From contig NZ_CP020539.1 of the NCBI RefSeq assembly GCF_002080435.1, positions 62,001 through 126,000 on the forward strand: DNA of 64,000 nt, given 5' to 3'. Under the pieces are notes generated by a model. That model was given only the letters and a program-made list of their open reading frames with translations, did no database searches and was not told the DNA's origin. This DNA is from Sphingobium herbicidovorans. GTDB taxonomy: Bacteria > Pseudomonadota > Alphaproteobacteria > Sphingomonadales > Sphingomonadaceae. This document shows positions 35,901-46,896 of the stretch, one piece after another; position 1 is the first letter of the stretch, and each line of letters opens with the position of its first letter. A program made the position numbers and the translations under genes.

Positions 35901-36453
35901 GCGGGGCTCTTTCGTGGTGCGCGCCGGCCCGGTTGGCGGGTGGCGGCAGCTGGGGGAACAGGGGGAACGGCGGGAACGGGGGCGAGCACGCCGCCCAGCA
36001 GCAGCGCAATGCCCTGCTCGGCGATCTGCTCGGGCGCCATGGCGCCGTCGGGCCGGTACCAGCGGCCGATCCAGCTCAGCGCGCCGGCCAGCATGAAGGC
36101 CGCCAGCTTGGGATCGCAGGGCTGCAGCGAGCCTTCGGCAATGCCCTCTTCGACCAGCCGGCGGAACTCGTGGTCGATGCCGGCCTTGAGCCGGCGCAGC
36201 TCCTTGCGCAGCGGCGGCGGCAGCGGGTCTTCGCCGATGCGGATCACGCACTGGCCGAAGTCGTCCATCACGATGGCCGCGTAGCTGCGCATGCAGGCCT
36301 GCAGCTGGTCCAGCGCGCGGCCGCCCTGCTGGCGCACCTCGGCAATGCCCTCCTGCATCATGGCCAGCGCCGCGCGCACGCATTCGAGCAGGATGTCGTC
36401 CTTGCTCTTGACGTAGTAGTACAGCGTGGGCTTGCTCACATGGAGCTTCTTAT
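35897..36453 (-). pseudogene. TetR-family regulator, 5' end missing (unit 2)
   Basis: Second copy of the beheaded regulator, with the same hybrid start in insertion-element DNA (open to 36496). Confidence 0.8.
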
Positions 36454-37518
36454 TTAGCTCCAGCAGCCCCATTGATACTGTGATTTCATCCAGCAATGGT
36501 ATCCGATTGGCTCTCCCCGGTGTTCTTGCTCACGACATCCCCATACGTCACTGGCGGCGTAACCACCGCTTGCTGCAGCAAGCGGTAAAACAGCATCCCG
36601 CGTGAGCTGGATGTGCGCCGGTTGAAACGGAACACGAATTCATCGAGATAGGCGTCCAGGTGGTCTGGCTGTACAGAGCCATGATGTGTTCCCAGCACCC
36701 AGCGCTGTACCAGTGAGGCGACCCGGTGCACTCCCGCCATGGAGACATGGGCAGGTACGCCTGAGCCGAGCATGACGGTGCGCTGGTGGGTGTAACCCAG
36801 TTCTCCCAGAGCGCGGTATGCCGCCGAACCATCCGTGCGTACCTGGGCTCCAGGCTCGACCACCTCCTGCACAAAGGGGATTACGTGGGTGGCGGCGTCT
36901 CGGTCAATGCGGCGTAACCGGATGCGCCCAAACCCCTTGGGCTCCACGATCTCCACCGCCATGACCATCAACACTTTGGTGGTGCTGCTCTTGCGCCCTG
37001 CAGGGGTGGCGGGATTCTTGCGATCCGTGATGGACAGGTACGTTTCATCCACCTCCACAAGCCCCTTGAGCTTGTCCCGGCCCGGGCGGACCATGGCACG
37101 TCGAAACCGGTGCAGCATGGTCCAGGCGGTCTGGTAGCTCCCCAAACCCAATACGCGCTGCAGCCCCAGGGCGCTCACGCCTTGTTTCTGATTGGTCAGG
37201 TACCAAGCTGCAGCCAGCCAGACACGCAGCGGTGTGCGCGTCTTGTCAAAGATGGTTCCAGATGTCACTGTGCCTTGGTACTGGCATGAGCGGCACATCA
37301 GGCGGGTGCGGCTGGCGCGGTACACATCGCCAGCGTTGCCGCAACGCGGGCAGACGAAGCCTTGGGGCCACCGAAGCTTCTCCAGGAACGCCTGGCAAGC
37401 CTCTTCGGTGGCAAACCAGTCAAGAAATTCGTTCCAGGTGCGGGGGTAGTCCCCTCCAGGAGTTGGCGTTAGCATCTGGGTTTCCATCCAGCTATTCTCA
37501 CGTCACTGGAGCTAAATA
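36451..37518 (-). mobile_element. IS1595-family insertion element (unit 2)
   Basis: Second complete copy, bounded by the same 13-bp inverted repeat (36451-36463 and 37506-37518). Confidence 0.75.
36486..37487 (-). CDS. tnpA: IS1595-family transposase (unit 2)
   Basis: Intact 333-residue transposase, same as at 25482. Confidence 0.9.
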   Translation of the reverse strand: METQMLTPTPGGDYPRTWNEFLDWFATEEACQAFLEKLRWPQGFVCPRCGNAGDVYRASRTRLMCRSCQYQGTVTSGTIFDKTRTPLRVWLAAAWYLTNQKQGVSALGLQRVLGLGSYQTAWTMLHRFRRAMVRPGRDKLKGLVEVDETYLSITDRKNPATPAGRKSSTTKVLMVMAVEIVEPKGFGRIRLRRIDRDAATHVIPFVQEVVEPGAQVRTDGSAAYRALGELGYTHQRTVMLGSGVPAHVSMAGVHRVASLVQRWVLGTHHGSVQPDHLDAYLDEFVFRFNRRTSSSRGMLFYRLLQQAVVTPPVTYGDVVSKNTGESQSDTIAG

Positions 37519-39284
37519 GATACCCCTTGCATTTGTACAGTATTCATGTCAGCCACTTCCAAGCCCAAGCTCTACAACCCACGCCACCCCGAACGCACGC
37601 TGCTCTACCAAACGGTAGCCGAGCACTACGAGACCTGGCTAGAGTTGGCCAGCGCGGGTCAGTTCGACGGCCAGGGCGACCACCACACCCCCAAGCCCTT
37701 CGTGCGCAAAGCGTTTGCCAAGTATCTTGAGTGCGGCATCTTTGCCCATGGCTTTGCCCGCGCTCGCTGCGGCGACTGTGGGCACGACTACTTTGTAGCC
37801 TTCTCCTGCAAAGGCCGGGGAGTCTGCCCCTCGTGCACCACGCGGCGGATGGTGGAGACGGCGGCACACCTGAGCGACCACGTTTTCCCCCGCCTGCCGG
37901 TGCGCCAGTGGGTGCTGTCCGTGCCCAAGCGGCTTCGGTACTTCATGCAACGCGACGGAGCGGTGCTGAGCATGGTGCTGCGCATCTTTCTGCGGGTGAT
38001 CGCACAAACTCTGCAGACCCACAGCCCCGGTGCGGCCCATATGGACAAGGCAGGCCTGCACATCGGTGCCATCGCCTTCATTCACCGATTCGGCTCCGGC
38101 CTCAATGAACACGTCCACTTCCACGTTTGTGTGGTGGACGGGGTGTTTGAGGAAGTGGAGGGCGAGGGCGATGCTGATGCGACCCCTCGAATCTCATCGC
38201 CGGGTGTCATCTTTCACGCGGCCACCGGCATCGATGCGGCTACCGTGGCCCCAGTGCAGACCACACTGCAAAAACGTATCCTGCGCGCCTTCGTTGCTCG
38301 GGGCCTGCTGGAGAACTGTGACGCCAAAGACATGCTGGGCTACAAACACAGCGGCTTCTCGGTGGACGCCGGTGTCTGCATCGAAGCCCACGACCGCGCT
38401 GCGCTGGAGCGGCTGCTGCGCTATTGCGCGCGTCCACCATTTTCCATCGAGCGCCTACGCAAAGAGGGAAGCAAACTGGTGTACCGCTGTGCCAAACAGC
38501 GCAGCGAGCCCACCAGTGACAAGCGTGGTGCCAAGGCAGATGAGCTGCACCTCACACCGCTGGAACTGATCGACCGCATCGCCGCGCTGGTGCCACCGCC
38601 ACGCACCCACCGGCACCGCTACTTTGGTGTGCTGGCACCAAACTCGCCGCTGAGAGCGGCGGTAACGGCGCTGGCTCAGCCTGCTGCGTCGCAACCAGCC
38701 ACGGTGGAGACTGCACAACCTGGCGCGGGCGTACCTGGGGTGGCGGCGCCGGGCAACGCGGCCACACCCACACCCGAACCTGAAGCACGCCCGAAGCGAG
38801 CGGCGCATTACTTGTGGGCGGTGCTGATTGCCCGCATCTACGAGGCATTTCCGCTGCTGTGCCCCATGTGCGGTGGGCAGATGCGCATCATTGCCTTCAT
38901 CACCCACAGCGCCGAAATCCGCCACATCCTGAACCACATCGGGGTGGAGTCTGCCCCCCCGCACATCACCCCGGCACGCGGGCCACCGCTGTGGGAGGGC
39001 TGCGACGCGCCGGTGGATGATGGTGCGCAAGGCGAGCCGGATTGGGATCTGGCAGCTCAACCCGACGAGGTAGACCAGCGCGTCAATTGGTGACCCAGTG
39101 AAGCGGCGGTATCCATCGCTGCGGGGAAGCAGCTGCGCGCGCGCCAGGCCCAAATGCATACTGCCTCCCAAGCTCTTGCCATTGAGCGGCAAGCGAGCGC
39201 TCAACCTTCCTTGGCCGAACGTGTTTCGAGGCCCAAAACTCGTGCCATACTTGGCCTCATGCGGTTGAATTTCCTATCTGGATT
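37508..39284 (+). mobile_element. IS91-like element, complete copy (unit 2)
   Basis: Second complete copy with the same ends as at 26504-28280. Confidence 0.8.
37546..39093 (+). CDS. tnpA: IS91-family transposase, intact (unit 2)
   Basis: 515 residues, same motifs as the copy at 26542. Confidence 0.9.
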   Translation: MSATSKPKLYNPRHPERTLLYQTVAEHYETWLELASAGQFDGQGDHHTPKPFVRKAFAKYLECGIFAHGFARARCGDCGHDYFVAFSCKGRGVCPSCTTRRMVETAAHLSDHVFPRLPVRQWVLSVPKRLRYFMQRDGAVLSMVLRIFLRVIAQTLQTHSPGAAHMDKAGLHIGAIAFIHRFGSGLNEHVHFHVCVVDGVFEEVEGEGDADATPRISSPGVIFHAATGIDAATVAPVQTTLQKRILRAFVARGLLENCDAKDMLGYKHSGFSVDAGVCIEAHDRAALERLLRYCARPPFSIERLRKEGSKLVYRCAKQRSEPTSDKRGAKADELHLTPLELIDRIAALVPPPRTHRHRYFGVLAPNSPLRAAVTALAQPAASQPATVETAQPGAGVPGVAAPGNAATPTPEPEARPKRAAHYLWAVLIARIYEAFPLLCPMCGGQMRIIAFITHSAEIRHILNHIGVESAPPHITPARGPPLWEGCDAPVDDGAQGEPDWDLAAQPDEVDQRVNW

Positions 39285-40346
39285 CACCGGCATCGATGCG
39301 GCTACCGTGGCCCCAGTGCAGACCACACTGCAAAAACGTATCCTGCGCGCCTTCGTTGCTCGGGGCCTGCTGGAGAACTGTGACGCCAAAGACATGCTGG
39401 GCTACAAACACAGCGGCTTCTCGGTGGACGCCGGTGTCTGCATCGAAGCCCACGACCGCGCTGCGCTGGAGCGGCTGCTGCGCTATTGCGCGCGTCCACC
39501 ATTTTCCATCGAGCGCCTACGCAAAGAGGGAAGCAAACTGGTGTACCGCTGTGCCAAACAGCGCAGCGAGCCCACCAGTGACAAGCGTGGTGCCAAGGCA
39601 GATGAGCTGCACCTCACACCGCTGGAACTGATCGACCGCATCGCCGCGCTGGTGCCACCGCCACGCACCCACCGGCACCGCTACTTTGGTGTGCTGGCAC
39701 CAAACTCGCCGCTGAGAGCGGCGGTAACGGCGCTGGCTCAGCCTGCTGCGTCGCAACCAGCCACGGTGGAGACTGCACAACCTGGCGCGGGCGTACCTGG
39801 GGTGGCGGCGCCGGGCAACGCGGCCACACCCACACCCGAACCTGAAGCACGCCCGAAGCGAGCGGCGCATTACTTGTGGGCGGTGCTGATTGCCCGCATC
39901 TACGAGGCATTTCCGCTGCTGTGCCCCATGTGCGGTGGGCAGATGCGCATCATTGCCTTCATCACCCACAGCGCCGAAATCCGCCACATCCTGAACCACA
40001 TCGGGGTGGAGTCTGCCCCCCCGCACATCACCCCGGCACGCGGGCCACCGCTGTGGGAGGGCTGCGACGCGCCGGTGGATGATGGTGCGCAAGGCGAGCC
40101 GGATTGGGATCTGGCAGCTCAACCCGACGAGGTAGACCAGCGCGTCAATTGGTGACCCAGTGAAGCGGCGGTATCCATCGCTGCGGGGAAGCAGCTGCGC
40201 GCGCGCCAGGCCCAAATGCATACTGCCTCCCAAGCTCTTGCCATTGAGCGGCAAGCGAGCGCTCAACCTTCCTTGGCCGAACGTGTTTCGAGGCCCAAAA
40301 CTCGTGCCATACTTGGCCTCATGCGGTTGAATTTCCTATCTGGATT
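39285..40346 (+). pseudogene. IS91-like 3' half, partial tandem duplicate (unit 2)
   Basis: The 1,062-bp duplicate without the missing C seen in unit 1, so the hybrid frame from 39154 stays open to the natural transposase stop at 40155 (333 residues). It lacks the zinc finger and HUH motif and should be inactive. Confidence 0.85.
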
Positions 40347-40426
40347 GGAGCTAAATAGATACCCCTTGCATTTGTACAGTATTCATGTCAGCCACTTCCA
40401 AGCCCAAGCTCTACAACCCACGCCAC
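40347..40426 (+). mobile_element. IS91-like 5' end scrap before sdpA (unit 2)
   Basis: Same fusion of the first 80 bp of the IS91-like element to sdpA upstream DNA as at 29342. Confidence 0.8.
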
Positions 40427-40457
40427 TACACTGGCGAAAACGATCAGGAGGATTCGC

Positions 40458-41321
40458 ATGTCACCCGCCTTCGACATCGCCCCGCTCGACGCCACGTTCG
40501 GCGCCGTCGTCACCGGCGTGAAGCTCGCCGATCTCGATGATGCCGGATGGCTCGACCTGCAGGCTGCCTGGCTCGAGTACGCACTCCTCGTTTTCCCCGA
40601 TCAGCATCTCACGCGCGAGCAGCAGATCGCCTTTGCCCGTCGCTTCGGGCCACTCGAGTTCGAGATGGCCGCGATCAGCAACGTGCGGCCCGACGGCAGC
40701 CTGCGGGTCGAGAGCGACAACGACGACATGATGAAGATCCTGAAGGGCAACATGGGCTGGCATGCCGACAGCACCTACATGCCGGTCCAGGCCAAGGGCG
40801 CGGTGTTCAGTGCCGAAGTGGTTCCTAGCGTCGGCGGCCAGACCGGCTTCGCCGACATGCGCGCGGCCTACGACGCGCTCGACGAGGATCTGAAGGCGCG
40901 CGTCGAGACGCTGCAGGCCCGGCACTCGCTGCATTACAGCCAGTCGAAGCTCGGCCACCAGACCAAGGCGGCCGACGGTGAATATAGCGGCTACGGGCTG
41001 CATGACGGGCCGGTGCCGCTGCGGCCGCTGGTGAAGATCCATCCCGAGACCGGCCGCAAGTCGCTGCTGATCGGCCGCCACGCCCACGCCATTCCCGGCT
41101 TGGAGCCAGCCGAGTCCGAACGCTTGCTGCAGCAGCTGATCGACTTCGCCTGCCAGCCGCCGCGAATCTATCATCACGACTGGGCGCCGGGCGACGCCGT
41201 GCTGTGGGACAATCGCTGCCTGCTGCACCAGGCGACGCCGTGGGACATGACCCAGAAGCGCATCATGTGGCACAGCCGCATCGCCGGCGACCCGGCCAGC
41301 GAGACCGCGCTGGCGCATTGA
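40458..41321 (+). CDS. sdpA: SdpA-type phenoxypropionate dioxygenase (unit 2)
   Basis: Second intact copy, 287 residues, same iron and 2-oxoglutarate ligands and the same AGGAGG ribosome-binding site as the copy at 29453. Its presence doubles the dosage of the first herbicide-cleaving step. Confidence 0.9.
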   Translation: MSPAFDIAPLDATFGAVVTGVKLADLDDAGWLDLQAAWLEYALLVFPDQHLTREQQIAFARRFGPLEFEMAAISNVRPDGSLRVESDNDDMMKILKGNMGWHADSTYMPVQAKGAVFSAEVVPSVGGQTGFADMRAAYDALDEDLKARVETLQARHSLHYSQSKLGHQTKAADGEYSGYGLHDGPVPLRPLVKIHPETGRKSLLIGRHAHAIPGLEPAESERLLQQLIDFACQPPRIYHHDWAPGDAVLWDNRCLLHQATPWDMTQKRIMWHSRIAGDPASETALAH

Positions 41322-41335
41322 CGTATCATCGGCGC

Positions 41336-41655
41336 ATGAAGCTGGCCCGACGCGACGCGTTGCGAGGAACGGCGGCGATGGCCGTCGCAGGGCTGATCGG
41401 CGGCCGAGCCCATGCCGCCACGGAGGCGGTCCGCCTGATCTGCGGCTTCGGCGTCGGCAACCCGACAGACCTCTGCGCCCAGCTGATCCAGGACGGCTTC
41501 TCGGCCGCGCTCAACGAGCCCGTCGAGTTCGACTATACGCTGGGCCAGGCTGGACGCCGGGCCGCCCTCCAGGTGATCGACGCCGAGCCCGACGGGCGGA
41601 TGCTGTTGATCGCCGAAATCCTGAACCTGGTATTGCAGGAGACGCCGGCCGAGCT
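41336..41655 (+). pseudogene. Second Bug/TctC-like receptor, 3' truncated (unit 2)
   Basis: Repeat of the truncated gene at 30331, with the same fusion to IS1595-element DNA. Confidence 0.75.
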
Positions 41656-42002
41656 GCTCTTGCGCCCTGCAGGGGTGGCGGGATTCTTGCGATCCGTGAT
41701 GGACAGGTACGTTTCATCCACCTCCACAAGCCCCTTGAGCTTGTCCCGGCCCGGGCGGACCATGGCACGTCGAAACCGGTGCAGCATGGTCCAGGCGGTC
41801 TGGTAGCTCCCCAAACCCAATACGCGCTGCAGCCCCAGGGCGCTCACGCCTTGTTTCTGATTGGTCAGGTACCAAGCTGCAGCCAGCCAGACACGCAGCG
41901 GTGTGCGCGTCTTGTCAAAGATGGTTCCAGATGTCACTGTGCCTTGGTACTGGCATGAGCGGCACATCAGGCGGGTGCGGCTGGCGCGGTACACATCGCC
42001 AG
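41653..42002 (-). mobile_element. Internal 350-bp fragment of the IS1595 element (unit 2/3 junction)
   Basis: Same fragment and same CAG junction with lysR as at 30648-30997. Confidence 0.9.
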
Positions 42003-42872
42003 GTGCTCCGTGAAGGCACGCACCTTGGCATTCGCCTTGCCGCTGGGCCGCAGCAGGTGGATGCCGCTGACCTCGGCCGGCGGCGCGTCTTCCAGCTGCA
42101 GCGCCACGATGCGCCCGGCCGCCAGGTCTTCGCCGATGGCCCAGTTGGGCATCAGTGCGATGCCCAGGCCGCGCGCCGCGCACAGGCGCCGCGTGTCGCA
42201 GTCGTTGCTCTCCAGCGCCACCTGCGGCGGCTGACGCCAGTCGATGCCGGCCAGCTCGCGCCAGCCACGCACGCTGGTGCTGTGCTGGCGGTCGATCAGC
42301 CGGTGCTGCGCCAGATCGGCCATGCAGCGCGGCGTGCCGTGGCGGCGCAGGTAGGCCGGCGAGGCGCACATCACATAGCGCTGGCTGCCGATGCGCCGGC
42401 TGACCAGCGCGCTGTCGGGCTGGTCGCCGATGCGGATCACGAGGTCGAAGCGCTCGGCCACCGGATCGACCACGCGCTCGGTCAGCTCCAGCTCGACATT
42501 CAAGGCTGGATAGCGGTCGAACAGCGTGGGCAGGTGCGGGGCCACATGGCGGCGGCCGAACGCGGGCACACAGCTCACGCGCAGCAGGCCCTGCACGCTG
42601 CCGTCCAGCGCCACCACCTCGCTGCGCGTGTCCATGAGCTCGTGCAGGATCTTCAGCGCGCGCTCGTACAACAGCGCACCGGCCTCGGTCAGCGCCAGCG
42701 CGCGGGTCGATCGCGTGAGCAGCGGCACCTGCATCTCGCGCTCCAGCGCGTCGATCTGCCGGGCCACGGACGAGGCCGCTAGGCCGCGGCGCCGCGCGGC
42801 GGCGGAAAAGCTCTTGTCCTGCACCACGTCGACGAACAGGGAAAGGCTTTCGGCAAAACCCAGGGGATTCAT
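41967..42872 (-). CDS. LysR-family regulator with chimeric carboxyl end (unit 3)
   Basis: Same 301-residue hybrid as at 30962, again ending in residues translated from antisense IS1595-element DNA. Confidence 0.8.
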   Translation of the reverse strand: MNPLGFAESLSLFVDVVQDKSFSAAARRRGLAASSVARQIDALEREMQVPLLTRSTRALALTEAGALLYERALKILHELMDTRSEVVALDGSVQGLLRVSCVPAFGRRHVAPHLPTLFDRYPALNVELELTERVVDPVAERFDLVIRIGDQPDSALVSRRIGSQRYVMCASPAYLRRHGTPRCMADLAQHRLIDRQHSTSVRGWRELAGIDWRQPPQVALESNDCDTRRLCAARGLGIALMPNWAIGEDLAAGRIVALQLEDAPPAEVSGIHLLRPSGKANAKVRAFTEHLAMCTAPAAPA

Positions 42873-42972
42873 CTGTGCACCTCACGCAAAGGCGTTTGAC
42901 CCGCGGGCGGCATTCCGCTCGCGTGGCGCAAAGAATAGCATCGGCCGCCTCATCCGACCGAGCCTTCACGCC

Positions 42973-43986
42973 ATGCACACACACGAGACACCACGCGCCC
43001 ACGGGTGCATTCCCGCAACAACCCTGCGCCGACGCCAGGCGCTGCTGGGTGCGGCCGCGGCGCTGCTGCTGGCCGGCCCAGGACCGGCGCGTGCCGACGA
43101 CTACCCCAGCCGCATGCTCACGCTGATCGTGCCCTTCGCTGCTGGCGGCACCGTGGACAAGGTGGCCCGCATGCTGCAGGAGCCGCTGCGCGAGCGGCTG
43201 GGCCAACAGGTGGTGGTGGACAACCGCGGCGGCGCCGGCGGCACCATCGGCATGGCCCAACTGGCCAAAGGCGCGCCCGACGGCTACACGGTGGCCATGG
43301 TGTTCGACTCCTACGCGACCGAGCAGCACATCCACCGCAAGCTGCCCTACGAGACGCTGCGCGACTTCGCTGGCGTCTCCTATGCCGTGCGCTCGCCCAT
43401 GGTGCTGGTGGTGCCCGCGGCTTCTCCCTACAAGACCGTGCAGGACTACGTGGCCGCCGCGCGCCAGCGCGAAGTGACCTACGCCTCGGTGGGCGCTGGC
43501 AGCTCTAACCACCTGGCGGCCGAGCTGTTCCACGAGACCGCCGGCAGCCGCGGCCTGCACGTGCCCTACAAAGGCGGCGGCCCGGCCATCGCCGACCTGC
43601 TGGGCGGCCATGTCGATTCGATGATCGCCAGCCTGCCACTGGTGCTGCCGCACGTGCAGGCCGGCAAGCTGCGTGCGCTGGCCGTGACCTCGCAGGCGCG
43701 CAGCGCCGCACTGCCCCAGGTGCCGGCCGTGGCCGAGGCGCACAAGGGCTTCGAGATCTACTCCTGGGTCGGCATGGTGGCGCCGGCCAAGACGCCCGCG
43801 CCGGTGCTGGACAAGCTCTCGGTGGCGATGGCGGCCACGCTGCGCGACCCGGCGCTGGCGCGCCGCATGGCCGACAACGGCTTCGAGGTGGTGGCCGGCG
43901 ACCGCGCCGCCATGGACCAGCTGGTGCAGCGCGAGAGCCAGCGCTGGGGCGAGCTCATCGCCAAGCGCAAGATCAGCGTGGAGTGA
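42973..43986 (+). CDS. Bug/TctC-family periplasmic solute receptor (unit 3)
   Basis: Third intact copy of the receptor (offset 22,009 bp from unit 1), 337 residues. Confidence 0.88.
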   Translation: MHTHETPRAHGCIPATTLRRRQALLGAAAALLLAGPGPARADDYPSRMLTLIVPFAAGGTVDKVARMLQEPLRERLGQQVVVDNRGGAGGTIGMAQLAKGAPDGYTVAMVFDSYATEQHIHRKLPYETLRDFAGVSYAVRSPMVLVVPAASPYKTVQDYVAAARQREVTYASVGAGSSNHLAAELFHETAGSRGLHVPYKGGGPAIADLLGGHVDSMIASLPLVLPHVQAGKLRALAVTSQARSAALPQVPAVAEAHKGFEIYSWVGMVAPAKTPAPVLDKLSVAMAATLRDPALARRMADNGFEVVAGDRAAMDQLVQRESQRWGELIAKRKISVE

Positions 43987-45103
43987 GCGCCGTGCAGAAC
44001 CAGCCCTTCACCTACGAGAGCCGGGCGCAGCGTGTGCTGTTCGGCGCCGGCACGCTGGCGCAGGCGCCGGCCGAGCTGGAGCGGATGGGCGCGCACAAGG
44101 CCCTGGTGCTGTGCACCGCGCCGCAGCGTGCCCAGGCCGAAGCCGTGGCGGCCCTGCTCGGGCCGCGCGCCGCCGGCATCTTCGACGGGGCGGTGATGCA
44201 CGTGCCCATGGCCAGCGCCGAGGCCGCGCGCGCTGCGGCAGCACAGGCCGGCGCCAATGCGCTGGTGGCCGTGGGCGGCGGCTCCACCGTAGGCCTGGCC
44301 AAGGCGATTGCGCTGGTCTCGCCGTTGCCGGTGCTGGCCATCCCACCTACGCGGGCTCGGAGATGACGCCCATCTACGGGCTGACCGAGAACGGCCTCAA
44401 GCGCACCGGCCGCGACGTGCGCGTGCTGCCGCGCAGCGTGCTGTACGACCCCGAACTCACGTTGGCACTGCCGGTGGGCCTGTCGGTGGTGAGCGGCATC
44501 AACGCCATCGCGCACGCGGCCGAGGGCCTGTACGCGGCCGACGGCAACCCGGTCATGGGCCTGATGGCGGCCGAGGGCATCGCCGCGCTGGGCCGCGCGC
44601 TGCCCGCGCTGCACGCCGCGCCGCACGACCTGCACGCGCGCAGCGATGCGCTGTACGGCGCCTGGCTGTGCGGCCTGGTGCTGGGCAGCGTGTCCATGGC
44701 CCTGCACCACAAGCTGTGCCACACGCTGGGCGGCAGCTTCAACCTGCCGCACGCCGAGCTGCACACCGTGGTGCTGCCGCACGTGCTGGCCTACAACGCC
44801 AAGGCGGCGCCGCACGCCATGCAGCGCATCGCCGCCGCGCTGGGAACCGCCGATGCCGCGCTGGGCGTGCACACGCTGGCGCGGCGACTGGGCGCACCCA
44901 CCGCGCTACGCGACATCGGCATGCGGGAAGAAGACCTGGACAAGGCGTGCGCGCTGGCCCTGCGCGACGCCTACCCCAATCCACGGCCGATCGAGGCTGC
45001 GCCGCTGCGGAACTTGCTGCAGGAGGCGTTCGAAGGTGCGGCGCCGCGGCCGCCAAACCTCTCAACAACACCGACGCAACAAACGACGGAGACGACCCCA
45101 TGA
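43983..45103 (+). pseudogene. Maleylacetate reductase, 4-bp deletion (unit 3)
   Basis: Compared with units 1 and 2, four bases are lost at about 44343 (GGCCATCCCACCTACGCGGG here, four bases longer there), so the frame breaks after residue 121 in the tract LAIPTTYAGSEM. Translation from the normal start ends at 44366 (127 residues). The remainder of the gene is otherwise identical on reading. Confidence 0.85.
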
Positions 45104-46022
45104 CACGTCTACAAACCTGCATCGCCGCAGGCGGCTCCGGCACGCCGCCAGAGCGCACTGTGCAGGCGCGCGTCGTCGCCCAGCAGTCTGGCCCCTCCTT
45201 CCTCGAAAGCATCGCCGAGGGCCCGGACCGCGCCTTGTATGTCACCGACTTCCACAACCGCCAGCTGTTGCGCTACGTGGACGACAAGGGATTCAGCGTG
45301 CACGCCCGGCTCGACGTCCATCCATGGGGCATGGTGTTCGACAGCGATGGCACGCTGTACTTCGGTGCGGCCGAGCGCGGCATCGTGGACAAGACCTCGC
45401 CGCCCACGCAGTGGGTCTGGCGCCAACGCCGCGGCGAGGCACCGCAACCCTTTCTGAAGATCGAGCAGGCACGCGCGCTGAACGGCATGACCCTGCTCGC
45501 GCCAGGCCGCATCCTGATCGCCGACGGCCGCGGCGGCACGGTATGGCTGCTCGATGTCGCCGCCCGCAGCGCCAGCCCCTTCGTGCGCGACGCGCTACTG
45601 GATGTGCCACCCGGCTTCGCGCTGCCCACACCGGCCGCGAACGGCCTGAAGATCCACGCCGGGCACCTGTACGTTTCCAACACGCGCGCGTGGCCATGTT
45701 GCGCATTCCGCTCGGTGCCGACTTGCGGCCCGGCGCCGTGCAGGTCTTCGTGGAACCGCTGCGCGCGGACGACTTCGCTTTCCCCGAGCGGCAACCTGTA
45801 TGTCACCACGCACCGGCGCGAAATCCTGCGCGTCACCCCTGAGGGACGCGTCTCGGAGGTGCCAGGCATCGGACCCGAACTGGTGGGCAGCACTGCCATG
45901 GTCTGGCGCAGCGGCGAACACAGCGCCTACGCCATCAACGATGGCGGCTTCATCGGCTTCCACTGGTACGGGGGCTCACGCCCACGGCCTCGAACCTGGT
46001 GCGGCTCGACGGGCTGGACTGA
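45100..46022 (+). pseudogene. SMP-30-like beta-propeller gene, several small deletions (unit 3)
   Basis: Three lesions relative to units 1 and 2: one base near 45683 (CAACACGCGCGCG), two bases near 45780 (GCTTTCCCCGAGC) and one base near 45977 (GGCTCACGCC). The frame is lost in the last third. Another single base is missing in the following noncoding DNA near 46072. Such clustering suggests decay or poor consensus quality. Confidence 0.85.
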
Positions 46023-46110
46023 GCGGTTGTGCATCTCTGGCGGGCCCTGACGCCAAGGTGGCATGCCCCACCTCGCTGTTCCATGCGGAGAACACCCCAG
46101 CCGGCCCGCA

Positions 46111-46896
46111 TCAGCGCCCCAGAAAGTCAGGCTTTTGGCGCGCGAAGAACGCGTCCACGCCGGTGCGGAAATCGTCCGTCGCGGCGCACACCTGGAACGC
46201 CGCCGACTCCGCATCAAGCTGCTCGGGCAGCGCGCGGTCAAAGCTCGCGCGCATGAGCCGGCGCAGCTGGCCCAGCGCCACCGTCGGGCCATTGGCCAGC
46301 CGCTGCGCCAGCGCCATGGCTTCGCCCGCCAGCGCATCGGCCGGCACCACGCGGTTGACCAGGCCCATGCGCTCGGCCGCCGCCGCGTCGAGCATGTCGC
46401 CCAGCATGGCGATCTCCAGCGCACGGCGCAGGCCGACCCAGCGCGGCAGCGCCCAGGAGGCACCCACGTCGCAGCTCGTGCCGATGTTCACGTAGGCCAG
46501 GTTGAAGCGCGTGCCCTCGGCCGCGAGCACGAAGTCGGCCTGCAGCATGAGCGACAGGCCGGCGCCGGCCGCCACGCCGTGCACCTGGGCCACCACGGGC
46601 GCATCGATGCCGGCCAGCACCACCAGCGCCTCGTGCAGCGGGCCGATCAGCGCCTTGGCGCCGCCCTGCGGATCGGCCTGCAGCACCGCCAGGTCGCCGC
46701 CGGCCATGAAGCCCTTGCCGCTGCCCGACAGCAGCACGGCGCGCACGCTGCTGTCGGCGGCGATGTCGCGCACGGCCGCGAGAAAGCCCTCGGCCATGGG
46801 CACGTCCAGCGCATTGAGCGTGGCCGGGCGGTTGAAGCGCAGCGTGGCGACCGCGCCTTCGCGGCCGATCTGCAGGGGGGCGTCGTCTTGCGTCAT
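46111..46896 (-). CDS. Enoyl-CoA hydratase/isomerase-family protein (unit 3)
   Basis: Third intact copy, 261 residues. Confidence 0.85.
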   Translation of the reverse strand: MTQDDAPLQIGREGAVATLRFNRPATLNALDVPMAEGFLAAVRDIAADSSVRAVLLSGSGKGFMAGGDLAVLQADPQGGAKALIGPLHEALVVLAGIDAPVVAQVHGVAAGAGLSLMLQADFVLAAEGTRFNLAYVNIGTSCDVGASWALPRWVGLRRALEIAMLGDMLDAAAAERMGLVNRVVPADALAGEAMALAQRLANGPTVALGQLRRLMRASFDRALPEQLDAESAAFQVCAATDDFRTGVDAFFARQKPDFLGR

